Assembly: GCA_947311845.1 (NCBI GenBank)
Contig: CAMZMU010000040.1
Span: 67,017,564 to 67,081,563 of the forward strand
Direction: 5' to 3'
Length of the DNA stretch: 64,000 nucleotides
Source: Poa pratensis
Taxonomy: Eukaryota; Streptophyta; Magnoliopsida; Poales; Poaceae
Position numbers and translations under genes: made by a program. Under the pieces are notes generated by a model. It was not told the DNA's origin and made no database searches. It saw only the letters and a program-made list of their open reading frames with translations. The first letter of the stretch is position 1; each line of letters begins with the position of its first letter. Below are positions 22,234-35,700 of this stretch, piece after piece.

Positions 22234-22446
22234 TCTGAGGTTTCGTGGGGTCGATTGTGGCCCAATTAATTGGAAATGATTAAAACGTGGGACCCACCTG
22301 TCATTGTCCAGTGGAATTGTTTATCATCCGATCCATCGTGCGTACTGTACTTTAGCGTGACAAATAATGTGGCACCGTGCGGTCTAATAAAGTTGGCACT
22401 GACTTGCGGGACCTACCCCACATTAAGCAGGGGCTCAATTGCTTAA

Positions 22447-23208
22447 GATCATCTCCACTCGCGGCTCCCAAATGACGTCTGGATGGGCGTCGGACGGGCG
22501 CTATGAGCGTCGTTTGGACAAGCTGCCGGCTACGGTGATGGGTGACGTCGCTCCCCACTTGTTGCGTCTAGATATTTTTTTCGAATCGACATTCAAACAC
22601 GAAAATATATAGATTTAATTGAAATTTCGTGCTAACTAGACATAATTCATTCAAACTAAAATCTAAAATCTAGACCTAGTTAGTAGGGCGGTAGGCCGCA
22701 ACGGCAGTTTGGGCAGGAGTCCGCCAATGCAGGCAGAGGTGCCCGGCGGCAAGGTTTGTTGGCATCGATGTAGTCGAGGCATGCTGACCGGCGAGGCGAC
22801 TAGCAACTAGGACGTGGAGTGGGTTCATCGCCCACCCCTCGGGAGGCGGCAGTTCGCCGGCACCGGCATGTTGGTGCGGATGAGCTCGCGCGCCTCCGCT
22901 TCCATGAGCAGGTCCGCCTCTTGTTGAGGTTGCAGTGGAGGAGGTTGCGGACGAGGAGGCGGAGGCGCGCGGGTGGATGAGCCCGCCTCGTGGTTGTTGA
23001 GCAGCCGCCGACGGAAGCCTCGTCGTTCGAGCGTGGTGCGACGACGAGTGTCGTGCATCACTTGCGCATCCCGGCGGTCCCTACGACGCATCGCCGCCTC
23101 CCGACGACAGACACGTTCCTCCTCCGTCAGAGGAGCGTTGTTGCGCGGGGAGAACCCATGGCGGAGGTGGTGGAGAAGATGGTGTGTTGGAGACGTCGAG
23201 GAGCCTGC
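22447..23208. mobile_element. PIF/Harbinger-like non-autonomous element, left part
   Basis: The left terminus GATCATCTCCACTCGCG is the inverted repeat of CGCGAGTGGAGATGCTC at 42187-42203, with one mismatch. The GAGCATCTCCA style and a 3-bp target (TAA on the left, GAA on the right, one mismatch) fit PIF/Harbinger. The element is cut at 23208 by the composite Copia insertion and continues at 41767; about 1.2 kb without the insert. Confidence 0.6.
22825..23208 (-). pseudogene. Arg-rich ORF inside Harbinger-like element, split by Copia insertion
   Basis: On the minus strand a frame entering from the insertion border encodes an Arg-rich helix (EEERVCRREAAMRRRDRRDA), a proline-rich stretch (PPPPRPQPPP) and an acidic-hydrophobic end (LLMEAEARELIRTNMP) to a stop at 22825. 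Across the target duplication the frame continues a short way into 41767-41830 before a stop; that segment has a TATA-like CTATATGAA. Arg-rich small frames of this sort accompany Triticeae Harbinger-like repeats. Function is unknown. Confidence 0.45.
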
Positions 23209-25216
23209 TATTGGGTTGCGTGCATGCAAAACAAAAATTTCGCCAACTACGCAACAGCCAAGATCTACTATGAAGATACAAGTGCAAGACATGCATATTT
23301 GATCAAACTGTAAATCGTTACCGACACCATTGAAGCGGAAGAGATGTCGATGACGATGTTGACGTAGTCGACGTAGTCGTTGTCGTTGTTGATGACGACG
23401 TCGATGAAGCTTGTGGAAGAACTCCTCGGCTAAGCCTAGCCGAGAGAACTCATAGACTCCTCTCGCGTCCCGCCTTGATCCAACAGAGTTAGATAGAGTC
23501 AACCGTTTCTCAACGGCTCACCCCTCTGAGTTTCGCACACATACATCCGATCTAGTCCAGCAGGGCTTCGCCGTCCACACTTGAAGCACCGCTGGTGTAT
23601 ATGAATGTGGAGATCTCAACACATGAGAATGAGTGAGAGAGACATTAGAGATCTAGATCTAATCTAGTCGGAGAGGATCCCTCTAAATATTTAGAGGTTC
23701 CCTCTAAACCAACTAGAAGAGATCTAAACTTGTGTGTCTCCAAATAGGAGGGGGTGGGGGTTTATATAATAGGCCAAGGGGTGGAGGGACTTGGGGAAGG
23801 GGAAAGCTTTCTCCTAGTCCAAGTCGACTTGGGCAAGGGGAAAGTCCCCAAGCCTAATTCGGTTTGGGAGGGGGAGTTGGAGTTGGACTCCAACTCTCCT
23901 CCCCCCCTCCTTTCCTTGCACCGCCCCAAGTGGGGCCCGGCTGCCGCACCGCCCCGGGTGGGGCCCACAACCACACCGACCTAGGTGGGGCCCACCCGGC
24001 CGGCCGGCCCTTGAAGCCGCCGCCGCCGTCCGTCGCCCCCCCCCATGGGCCATGCGGCCCACTAGGGTTCGGCCATGGGGGGCTCTTCCCCTCCCCCCTT
24101 GCTCGCACGGCTCGGCCCACCACCACCTAGTGGTGGTGCGGTTGCTATGTGGGCCCTAGGGTCCATGTAGCAACCACCTTTATTGGCCTTTATATTTTTC
24201 CAATAATTATTTATTAATTAAATAAATCAATATTTAATTAACATATAATTAAATAATATTTTGTCCAATTAATTCTTATTTGAATATTTCCTTTTACAGA
24301 ATATTTCACCGAATTAATTACTTATCATATAAAACACCTTTAATATGATCCGGGACACCCAGTGTCCGCTGACAAAATACTCTAGATAAATATTTCCTTC
24401 TTATATAAACTCTCAGAATAATTCCGACTAGTGATAGCAACTTCTATCACTCCGAGACACCTAGTGTCTGCATAATCCAATCTCTCTGATAAAGATATTA
24501 TCTACCACGCAGAATCCATTCCGGTGATACTCTCTCGGTATCCAAACCAACCATATACACAACTGACTAGAACTGACTTAAGCATGTTACCCTACAGGTT
24601 CGATAACGTGCAGCTATAATTAGATGTTTCCATCTAATCACCGGCCAGGGTCAGGTACATGGGCTACCTGAATAACTGCTACCCGTTATACGAAGGATAC
24701 TCTGTTGAACCTGTTGATTATTAATTCGTCATTCCCATTACTCGCGATACTGAATTTACCCGAGATAAAGTATTCCTGATATTTCCATGAATCAATCATT
24801 GATTCACTATATCTTCGTCTATATCGTTACCGGTAAATTTCCTTTTCTCGTTCCCGTAATCCGATATCCCACACGATGTAACTTCATCATGCATTGTCTG
24901 CAGAACATATTGGATATCATACATACCGAGTGGGGCCTGGAAGTATCTCTCTTTTGACTGAGAAGTAATTTCCCATCTTGGAACATTAGGATATATGCAC
25001 ACCTTCGGAATCACCCAGTGGCTGCCGTTATGATCACCCAGTTACGGCCGTGATGGTTGACAGCACCAAAGTAACTCTTCCAATATACACAACCCTAATA
25101 ACCTCATGGTCAATGGACATGTCATATAATAACCATCTGCGATATTGCACTAAGGACAATAAGACACTTTGGAATCTTACTTAGCATATCAACGATTTGG
25201 GTCTACCCAACCATAA
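23209..25216 (-). repeat. 3' LTR of composite Copia, distal segment
   Basis: It aligns along its length with 37533-38898 plus 40390-41012 of the 5' LTR, showing about 4-5 percent substitutions. It is interrupted at about 25217 by the Gypsy element; the rest of the LTR is 32591-32710. About 145 bp present in the 5' LTR (about 41013-41157) is missing at the junction. Confidence 0.85.
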
Positions 25217-26395
25217 AGTTTGATAACAAGTTACTTAGATATATGGGCATCACGTCCTAACATAGAGACCTTTTGGTTATTAGTCTCTCTTATACTCCAC
25301 CAAGATGCGAACCAAATCATAACACCTCAGTAATTAAGATGACTCAGAGTATAGCAATAAGTTTCATGACATGAAGTGAAAATAAGAACATGCTGGATCT
25401 AGTCACAGGAAGAAGCTTGGTCACCCTCAACCCTTGCAGCATGGTATTTTAGTTTATCCCTAGTGAGGTAACAAAGTAAGGTAAACACCCAAGTGGATCG
25501 CGATATTAAGTTGTCAGCTTACCGCACTCACCACTCCCCGTTACTCCAACTAATGCACACGTTCCCCCACACACGCTCTCATAAACATGCTTGATCATAA
25601 CAAGTAGACAAGAACGGGGTACATAATATGCATCTATACTCATAACTGAAACAAACATTGCAATCTCAAACATATATTAACTCATAGAAAGATCCACCAC
25701 ATAGGTATTACAAATATGACCGTAATCATGTTCAGCAGCTCATACGGTACTAATTAGTGAAGCTCAAGAGAGGAGAGATACATAAGTTACTTCCACAAAC
25801 CCATAGTCCAGAGGTGGACTACTCCCTCTTCATCATGGAGACGGTGGAGAAGTCGATGGAGAAGATGGAGACCACACCGGCAGCGCCCCGCCGGAGTTTT
25901 CCCCCTCCAATCTGCAGCTCCTGATCTCCGTTTCGGTGTTTCTGTGTTTGTGCGGCGCTCCTTCGCGAAACGCCAGGGGACCTTTTTTATAGGCGTTTTT
26001 AGGTCAAGACGGAGTCGGTGGACGAAAGATCGACGGCAGCGGAGCCACGAGGCCCAAACGAGTGGGCCCCACGCGGCCACAGTACCTGGCCGCGTGGGCC
26101 ACCCCTTTTGCCTTCGGCTCCGTTTGCTTGCTTCCTTCGCTCCACGTCTTCTTCCTTCCAAAATACTGACGCCTGTATTTTTCCATAATTTTTGGACGAC
26201 GTTTGGGTCCCTGAAACATAAAAGGAAAGAAATAGGGTTTTCTGCCTGCGCAGGGTTAATTCCATAAAAATAGGAAACAATTGATTTATTTCCTAAAATC
26301 ATTAAATAACAGTAATATAACCCTTATATGATGCAAATATGATTGGAATATGTGTGATATAGTGCAAAGTTCATGTATGCATTTTACATGCATCA
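25217..26395 (-). repeat. 3' LTR of Gypsy, truncated
   Basis: It matches 31407-32590 almost exactly and lacks the equivalent of 30829-31406 (about 577 bp). On the minus strand it opens TGATGCATGTAAAATGC at 26395. The truncation point joins directly to Copia LTR sequence. Confidence 0.85.
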
Positions 26396-28984
26396 ACATC
26401 CCCAAGCTTAACCAATACTCGTCCTCGAGTATGAAGGTGATAAAACTAACATGGGCTTTGCAATATAGCACTAACAATGGATATCAAAGATGATTGCTAC
26501 TGCTACATAGAGTCAAATGATTCATTCTTCAAAGGAGTAGCAATATGCAAAACAGTTTATGAAGTGATATCAAGTATTCAATGCAAGGATGTTCAATGAT
26601 AGTTCACAAAGTGTAACATAGTAGAAGTAATATGGACATTCTTACTTTTGCATACATGTGGTCCATAGAGTGATGATGAAAATCTGAATATGTTTGGTGG
26701 ACACTTTGGAAAGATGAATAAGTGAGTAGAGGTAAAGCATGCATAAGTTTCATCTAACTCCAAACTCTCCTACTTAAGTTAATGATTGCAATGTGGTAAT
26801 ACTTGGTGTCAAGCTCTCATTCCCCTATCATAGCATCTTGAATGATTATAGTTTAATGTGAGAGCAAATATGAGTAGTGTGCTTGACAAAGTAAAGGTTG
26901 GATGTCTCATGCCCCTTGAATACAAGTACCTACACCATGAGTTACTCAACTTGGGAAAAGCAAGTTCAAGTTATCTATCATTGTAAGTAATAATAGTATC
27001 ATCAAGAGCGTCAACTGGGGTACCTCTTGTCCCAGGATATGGAACAAGCCCATATCAAAATGACAAGACAAACAAACAAGATGAAAACCTCAACACCCTT
27101 TTTATTTACCATTGGAATAGCTTTTTATTGTAAGGTGTGTCATAGATAATTCACCATAGCATGTAAGTAAATTTCCACCATGAATAATGCATGGCTTAGA
27201 TTAGCGGCCCAGGCGTCTCTCTAACCATTTATACAAACTCATTCAAACTAAATCTTTTCCCCTTATTTCACCATGATAGGCATCCATAGACAAAAGCACA
27301 TGATATCAACTAAATGGAGCATGTTGAAAGCTTTGCATGTGACAGCACATATGGGCTAACTCCCAACCTGGACATTTATCAAGCCACTAGCATCATAATC
27401 TTAATCACAATGGGTCATGTTTTATTTATGCAATGATAGTAAAATGTGCATCAAGTTCGTGAGAGCTATATAACCAACTTTTCCCATGGCAATCAATAAC
27501 ATAATCATTTTCATTCAGAGGTATAGATAACACAAATATCATGATGAACATACTCGGAATAGCATATAGCTAGTAGGTAGATATGGTGGACTCACTGGAA
27601 TAACTTTGGTTGAAGGTGTTGGAAACAAGTTTTGACTTGTTGGAATGTTTGGGCTAGCAAAAGGGAGAAAGTTGACCATCTAGATGCATGCATGAGTGTC
27701 CATAGAACTAACTAATCCATGTTAAACCAAGTAAAATAACAATCAGCACCAAAACATGAATAAGTGATAGCTCTTCAAAAAGATTTGCAAACTATTACTC
27801 ATAAACAAGCTCATGAATCATGCAACTATATGTATCATTAAAAATCAACTCAAACATCCCTTTTCCCAATCTTATAAAAGCATCCAACATATTTCAACCC
27901 ATATTTCCAGTAGCTCTCCATATATAAATGATAGTGTGGTGGTCTCTCAAAACAAATCAAACCAAAACAAAAGACGCTCCAAGTTTATGCGATAAAGTGT
28001 TTCGATCGAAAAACAGAAGTTGGACGTGTGCAAACCGAGAGTGTGTAGGTCCAGCGGGGTTGTCTTCACATCCCCAAGCTTATGGTCTTCACCATCCTTG
28101 GATACTCTTGGTGCATCTCCTCCAATCCCTGTGAAAAAACTTCAAAACACCGTTTCTCCCATTTCTTTTCTGTGGGGTGCATTAATAGTGATAAACAAAT
28201 AGTTTCTTGCTGCATATAATCCTTGAACAAAAATTCATATGAGATGTCCAGAAAGTGTATAATGTTGTATGCCTACTCATAAACTCAATTGGATCAAAAA
28301 GATTCAACTTAAAAGCTCAAAGCATGCATCAAACAAAATGGGACAGAATCTGTCCAGAAAAACAGCAGCAGCAAAACGTATTTTTCTACCCTACCAAACT
28401 TTCTCGAAAAATTCCGAAAAATTCATGCATACAGAGGATGAAAAGTTGCAACTACAGTTCAAATATGAGCTCATTCGGAGTTACAGAATAAGAATTAAAA
28501 ATCATACCGTGCACTGATTCGTGCAGGAATAAAATCTCCGAACGCTATAAGCAACTTTTTCAAACCAAAAAGGGTAAAACTTGGCACTTTATTGAAAATT
28601 CCAGAACCTAAACTAGACACAAAGTCTCTTGTTACAGCAAGAGGACACAAAGAAAATCACACAAAAAATAACCGGGTTGCCTCCCGCAAAGCGCTTTCTT
28701 TATAGCCATATAGCTAGGCTTCTTACTTGTTGTTTATTGTGGACGAAGCTCATGAGGGAGCTTGAACTTTGGTGGTTCCCTCTTCCTTGGGAAGTGTTCC
28801 ATGCACTTCTTGTGTGGAACTGAAACTTCACATTCCCTTCCTTTGAATCAATGATGCACCTGTGGTACGAAGAAAAGGTCTTCCAAGAATAATAGGACTA
28901 GAGGTTTTATTCCCCATATCCATGATTAGAAAATCCACAGGCACAAAAGTCATATGTAACTCACCATAACATCACTTACTTTTC
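26396..28984. other. Non-coding 3' internal region of Gypsy element
   Basis: About 2.6 kb between the protease segment and the 3' LTR. Only short frames are present. It contains CCCCAAGCTT motifs (26400 and about 28072) and a GGTTGCCTCCCGCAAAGCGC segment near 28675, common in Triticeae Gypsy interiors. The place where pol would be expected is empty. Confidence 0.6.
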
Positions 28985-30443
28985 CTAAAGCATGTTTAAT
29001 AGAGTCATCAGCAAGTGCAAGTTCAATGAGCATTTTTCAAGATTTTTCAATTCAAGCACTTCATATAGTTCTTTAGATAAAACAGAGACACTAGATCCTA
29101 GATCAAGTATAGCATGGTGTGTCTCTTTTCCAATAGTTACTAGTACCTTAGGAATCCACATATCCCCAAGCTTAGGTGGTATCATAGCCTCTTGGTTGTA
29201 CCTAGCAATCTTTTCTTTCAAGACATGATTAGCAATATAAGAACCAAAGCCAGCTTGATTAGTGTTGATGGAAGGATCACTTGCAAATTTTTGTAAGATA
29301 GATATTAATTCATGCAAGCTACAATTTTCTAAGTCAAGCAAAGGATCCTTGACTTCACTAAGCATTTTAACTTCCTCAACTTCTACCTCTTTCATTACCC
29401 CAATAGATTCTTTAGCAATTCTCTCTTGCTCATGAATGTGTTCCCAAGACTTATTGATAACCTCTTGGCAATATTTAATTGTTTCCTCATGTTTTTGGGC
29501 TGTAATGATGCTCTTTAATGATGAGACTTCCTTAGTAAGCTGATCTACCCTTTCAAACAAGAGTCTTGTTTTTCAAACTTAGAGATAAATTCCTTATTAA
29601 GCTCCTTTTGAGTAGATATAAAAGATCTAATGGTGTTTTCCAAGTCACTAGAAACATTACCACTAGAAGCATATTTATTTGGCACATATGGGGGTTTATT
29701 GTAGAGTTATAATTGTTGTTACCATACCCATTATTACCATAGTTCCTAATGAAGTTGACATCAATATTTTCAGAATTGTTACCAACTAGTTCTTGCAAAG
29801 GAACATTTTCAACACTAGGTTTATTAAGCAAAGCAAGAATAGTATCCATTTTAGATGACAAATCATTAGTTTCCTCAATAGAATTCACTTTCTTAGAAGG
29901 TTGGGTGCCCTATCAGTATGCCATTGACTATAGTTTTGCAAAATGCTTTCCAATATGTTTTTAGCTTCTACTATAGTCTTACTCATAAAAGCACCTCCAG
30001 CAGCAGAATCAAGTATATTTCTAGACATGTAGTTTAACCATTGTAGAAAGAGTGTAATATGGTCCATTCATTAACTCCATGTGAGGGACAAGTTCTAAGC
30101 ATAAGTTTTATCCTATCCCAAGCCATAGCAACATGTTCATTTTCATTTTGCCTAAAAGAAAGAATGTTGTTTCTATTTTGCAAAATTTTAACAGGGGGAT
30201 AATATTTCTTAATGAAAGCTTCTTTTAGATCATCCCAAGTTTTAATACTATCAATGGTAATGAATGCAACCACTCTTTAGCTTTTCCTCTAAGTGAAAAA
30301 GGAAATAACTTCAGTTTTAGGATATCACTTTCCACATTTTTAAACTTTTGCATGTCACATATTTCAACAAAGTCATGAAGATGCATAGAGGCATCCTCCA
30401 TAGCACTACCACCAAATTGTTCCCTAGTTATCAAGTTCAACAA
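28985..30443 (-). pseudogene. Gypsy gag and protease fragments
   Basis: Reading 5' to 3' on the minus strand: a gag capsid segment (MEDASMHLHDFVEICDMQK, then LRGKAKEWLHSLP) continues after a frame change with TWDDLKEAFIKKYYPP and the WDRIKLMLRTCPSHG motif (30034-30273), typical of Retrotrans_gag. Then an asparagine-rich linker (NNGYGNNNYNS, 29553-29888), and a segment with IPPKLGDMWIPKV and a retropepsin-like LDLGSSVSVLSK active-site region (28985-29560). Several indels break the frame. Domain order matches Athila-type elements, but the catalytic triplet reads Asp-Leu-Gly rather than Asp-Ser/Thr-Gly. Confidence 0.8.
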
Positions 30444-30828
30444 ACTAGGACTTACTTCATAACTCTCAGCATTTATCTTAGGTGTGGCAATAGCTCTAGC
30501 AATAAATTGATCATTGGAGTGTTTGTGTAGTCACACAATTAGTTCTTTCTCCCATTTTAGCAAGTTTTTTTGTATTTTTTATTTTTTATGCAAAACTGAA
30601 AATAAATATGCAAGCGGAATATGATATGCAATGACACTAACAAAACAAATAAATTGCTTTGTAAGTAAAGATGGATAAGATGGTGCTCACGTAGGTGCAA
30701 CCTCCCCAAGCTTAGGTGTTAGCACAAGTTGGTGAAGTTGACTTTGTTGTGAGATGAATGCGATGATGCACACCCTTGGATAAATCTCTCAGCTATGATT
30801 CCCCGGCAACGGCGCCAGAAAACAGTCT

Positions 30829-32590
30829 TGATGGCCCTTGAAGAGGTTGATCTACGACGCCAGAAAACACTTTGTTGATCTCCGGTGCGTAGTTACCTGC
30901 GTCAAAAGTAAATGGGTTAGGTTGAGACTCCAAGTGCAGAGTGTGTAGTAGTGGAAGACGTTTTCCCCACGAGGGTGACTCGAGGGTTTAATATCGAACT
31001 CTCGGGGAATCAGTAGTGAAGATATATCTTCTTATCCTTCTTTTGGTTACCTACAAAACAAAGTTAAATGTTTTGGTCCTCAACCTCACCTGTGGTTGTC
31101 AAGCACAAGGTGTAAGAATGATATCAAGATAGTTATGCAATGCAAACAGGAAATAAATATGCAATGGTGGTGGATGCAATGGTAAATGATATTTTTGGGT
31201 TTTTTAATGATGTATGCAAGATGAAAAGTATTTTTGTATTTTCGGATTTAATGATGGCTGAAAATGGAAAAGTGGTATATGGTGTTGGAAAGGTGTTTCT
31301 TATGATTAAAAATGGACCGGGGTTCATGGTTTCACAAATGCACTCTCTCTTTATAAAGTGGCAGACAATGGAACACACACAGAGTTAACATATGAGATTG
31401 CAACACAAAGTTTGATAACAAGTTACTTAGATATATGGGCATCACGTCCTAACATAGAGACCTTTTGGTTATTAGTCTCTCTTATACTCCACCAAGATGC
31501 GAACCAAATCATAACACCTCAGTAATTAAGATGACTCAGAGTATAGCAATAAGTTTCATGACATGAAGTGAAAATAAGAACATGCTGGATCTAGTCACAG
31601 GAAGAAGCTTGGTCACCCTCAACCCTTGCAGCATGGTATTTTTGTTTATCCCTAGTGAGGTAACAAAGTAAGGTAAACACCCAAGTGGATCGCGATATTA
31701 AGTTGTCAGCTTACCGCACTCACCACTCCCCGTTACTCCAACTAATGCACACGTTCCCCCACACACGCTCTCATAAACATGCTTGATCATAACAAGTAGA
31801 CAAGAACGGGGTACATAATATGCATCTATACTCATAACTGAAACAAACATTGCAATCTCAAACATATATTAACTCATAGAAAGATCCACCACATAGGTAT
31901 TACAAATATGACCGTAATCATGTTCAGCAGCTCATACGGTACTAATTAGTGAAGCTCAAGAGAGGAGAGATACATAAGTTACTTCCACAAACCCATAGTC
32001 CAGAGGTGGACTACTCCCTCTTCATCATGGAGACGGTGGAGAAGTCGATGGAGAAGATGGAGACCACACCGGCAGCGCCCCGCCGGAGTTTTCCCCCTCC
32101 AATCTGCAGCTCCTGATCTCCGTTTCGGTGTTTCTGTGTTTGTGTGGCGCTCCCTTCGCGAAACGCCAGGGGACCTTTTTTATAGGCGTTTTTAGGTCAA
32201 GACGGAGTCGGTGGACGAAAGATCGACGGCAGCGGAGCCACGAGGCCAAACGAGTGGGCCCCACGCGGCCACAGTACCTGGCCGCGTGGGCCACCCCCTT
32301 TTGCCTTGCGGGCTCCGTTTGCTTGATTCCTTCGCTCCTACGTCTTCTTCCTTCCAAAATACTGACGCCTGTATTTTTCCATAATTTTTGGACGACGTTT
32401 GGGTCCCTGAAACATAAAAGGAAAAAATAGGGTTTTCTGCCTGCGCAGGGTTAATTCCATAAAAATAGGAAACAATTGATTTATTTCCTAAAATCATTAA
32501 ATAACAGTAATATAACCCTTATATGATGCAAATATGATTAGAATATGTGTGATATAGTGCAAAGTTCATGTATGCATTTTACATGCATCG
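30829..32590 (-). repeat. 5' LTR of Gypsy, full length 1.76 kb
   Basis: On the minus strand it starts TGATGCATG-like at the right end (here ...CATCG on plus, one base off) and ends GGGCCATCA before the primer site. It defines the full LTR length against which the truncated 3' LTR is measured. Confidence 0.8.
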
Positions 32591-32710
32591 GCGAGTGAGT
32601 TTTTCTCTGAACCACATATTCATGAGTCACCACAGTTATAGCATAGAATCATGAAGCATAATTATGAATCAGATGTTAAACTTTATTGCCTTTTGGGCAT
32701 ACATCCAACA
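32591..32710 (-). repeat. 3' LTR of composite Copia, proximal segment
   Basis: The LTR start (minus-strand TGTTGGATGTATGCCC at 32710), matching 41158-41277 and 41642-41761. Confidence 0.88.
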
Positions 32711-35700
32711 GTCTCCCACTTGCATAATAGGCAATTAACTATTTGCACAAGACCCAACATCTGGGTGAAACAGATGGTTTCTCACGCTTCTTTTCTTGCG
32801 GTAGACATTTGTCATCAGACCCTTTCGGGACTGTGTGAACTTTATGCATTATGCAGAAAAACTCTTTTCTATCATAATCTCCTTGATCATACCTCGGTAC
32901 TCTAACTAAGAAAACAGTTCTGCCGTTCTCACAACATTGCTGCTTCTTTTGTAAAGAACCACACCTAGTTCATTCAATCAACCGATAACCCTTTTGGAAT
33001 CATTTAAGCTCCCACTGTCACTGCGACTTGTTGTAGTGTTACGTAACATTTATCTATGCTTAAATTTAATTAAGCATCCTAACCCTTGCTATTTCACAAA
33101 ATCTTAAGATCATGTTTTTATCCTTGGTTTATCCTTTATGCTTATCTCATAAGTCTTTGTCCAATGTAACTCTTACATTTTGATATTCTCTTTTGAATTT
33201 CTTCAAAACACCATTTAGAGAATACTTTACAAAATTGGAGTCAATTGACTTTTGTTACAAAGTCAACTTGCCAACAATTTCTATTATCACTTGATATTCG
33301 AATCCAAGAATACATTACTCAGGAAATTCCCATGATGATAAAATGATAAAATCATTTGATCATGCTCACCAATGATATGTCATCATGGTTCTTGCATATG
33401 AATTTCCTTATTCTTTATGAGAACCTAGTTCTCTCATGTTTCGAATTTTATTTCAAAACACTTTGTATGCATTCTTGCAGCAAGATATTAAATCGTTATC
33501 AGGATACATCCTGCCATGAAACTAATTCCTTGCTCCATACGTCTATTCAATGATACACATATTCTATCAAATGATGTATTTTAATGGTTTCCAAAATAAA
33601 TTGAATACCACAAAAATAGCTCCCACTAACTTTTAAGAACTTTGCAATTCCCTATGAAGTCAAACATTGCTTGTTTTACTTCACATAATTACAAAACTAA
33701 TCCAACCTTCATCTCATCATCTGTCTGCCACCACAGACATACTTTTAATGACAAGTTGTGTATTCATTTAACAAAACCCTCGAGCTGTACATAGTACACA
33801 TCCTCGATAAATTTTCCTTCAAAGGAATTTGTTTTGTTAGCATCTTATACAAACATACTCATTAAATTAACAACTAGTATTGTATTCATTTAACAAAGCC
33901 CTCGAGTTGTACATCGTACATATACTCGATAAATTTTCCTTAGAGGAATATACTTTGTTAACATCTCATACAAATCTACTAGTCCCATTTAGATCAACAA
34001 GCCGTGCTACAGATCATATGATCCTGAGTAGTCAACTCTTGAATTTGTCATAAAACCATTTATGACAAAACAAGCTTTATGATCAAATATTCCAATAGGA
34101 ATTCCTTCAAGTCTCTCAACTCGAACTTGATGATATTACTAATTAATATGACTCTTTTTTTAAGGGAATTAATATGACTATAAGTCATGAAGGTTTGGAT
34201 ACTATAGCACCTTATCTTGTCTTAGCATATGGACTCAAGTTTCCTAGAAACTCATATGCTCTTTATCTTGTTAAGTGATTATTTCTTGACAAGAAGTCAT
34301 GCTCATATTGCAATGACTCTCGGTATTAGTCTAAAAGAATTGTCAATTGTAATTGCTTCCGCCTGCACAACTTCTGATAACTATTTCCGAAGATTCAATA
34401 ATCTCTTCAAGAATCACCATCCTCCCACTGAATTCAACAAGGAATAAATTCCTTAAGAATCACATGTATCTTAGTAACAAAACATTGTTACTTATGTGGT
34501 GTTATAAGAGGACTTCCAATTAACTTATTGGAACAACCAACAAAGTGATTCATTGTCTTTTACTATTAGGATCGAGTTTCACCTTTCAGAAAATCTCAGA
34601 ACCTAAATCCATCATGTTCCTAAAGTTTATCTTTCAAAACAATGACATGAGGCAAGAGACAATGAAAGTCCTTTTGTCCTTTATCTTTAGGACCAAGTTC
34701 CAATATTTCAGAAACTTTTAGTACCTAAGACCAACGTGTCCATCCATAGTTTATCTTTCAAAACAATGACACGAAGCAAGACAATTAACTGTGCTAAAAT
34801 TACCTAGCGAGCAAACATATTCTAGATTGAGTATTGCCAAACATTATACAAAAACAAGAAGATTCTTAGTGCTGACTTCGTCACACTTGTCAGATTCTGA
34901 CTTGACAACTTTCAAGACATAATTATAATCACCAAGACTTTATATCTAAAACATTTTGTGAAACTTTAGACATCAATGATAAAATCGTTAACAGTCCAAA
35001 ACCTTTATCTTTTGTTGATTTCCCACTATGTGCAATATCTTGGATTTACTTCCATCATGCATATGATGCATCCAAGACGATAGTGTCACCCGAAGGTGAT
35101 ATCAACACAATCACAAAATATTTTAGAATAAATGATATTCCCTTAAATTCAAAAGATTTGCAACTTGATCATCCCTGAAGGGAGTCATCTCTAATATTCT
35201 TTATCATAATAAACAGGACCAACTTGTCCTATAAATTCACAAGAATATTTATCGCAAAACATGCGACCTAATAACTTGAGCCGAAGCTCACAAATATTTC
35301 AACTTGAAAAATAAAAGTGGAGACGTCTTCATCCTAAGGACGAAGGTCCATGCGCCAAACTTGGTGCACACCACCACCTTTTATTCTCTATACTTCTTAC
35401 TTTCCGCAGCCCTTATATTGAACGCAAGAAAAATTCTTCACAATCAATACTCCAGAGATACTAGTAAGAATAATGAATATCATCTAAGTATAACTCTTCT
35501 TCTTAGTGCCCAAAACCTTTTACAGTTCCACTTCCAATGTCTTTTCTTTCCTCAGAAGAGGAATTCAGGATTCTCCTGAACTAACCTTTCCTCTTCTTCT
35601 TGAAGCATGTGAATTTGGACAACTATCAAACTTGATTGTTATCCCTCATCACATAAGCCTCTGCAGATTTCAACATAGCAAGGCGCCTTTTAATATTTTC

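Larger units (their letters stand above)
25217..32590 (-). mobile_element. Athila-like Gypsy element, gag/protease only, end-truncated
   Basis: A minus-strand LTR element with 5' LTR 30829-32590, tRNA-Asp primer site at about 30799-30817, degenerate gag and protease (28985-30443), long non-coding 3' region (26396-28984), polypurine-like CTTGGGGATG at about 26398-26410 and a 3' LTR 25217-26395 missing its last third. No reverse transcriptase or integrase is present, so it depended on others. Overlapping LTR portions (about 1.18 kb) differ by about 1 percent, making it younger than the Copia LTR that hosts it. No target duplication is seen because of the terminal deletion. Confidence 0.85.
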
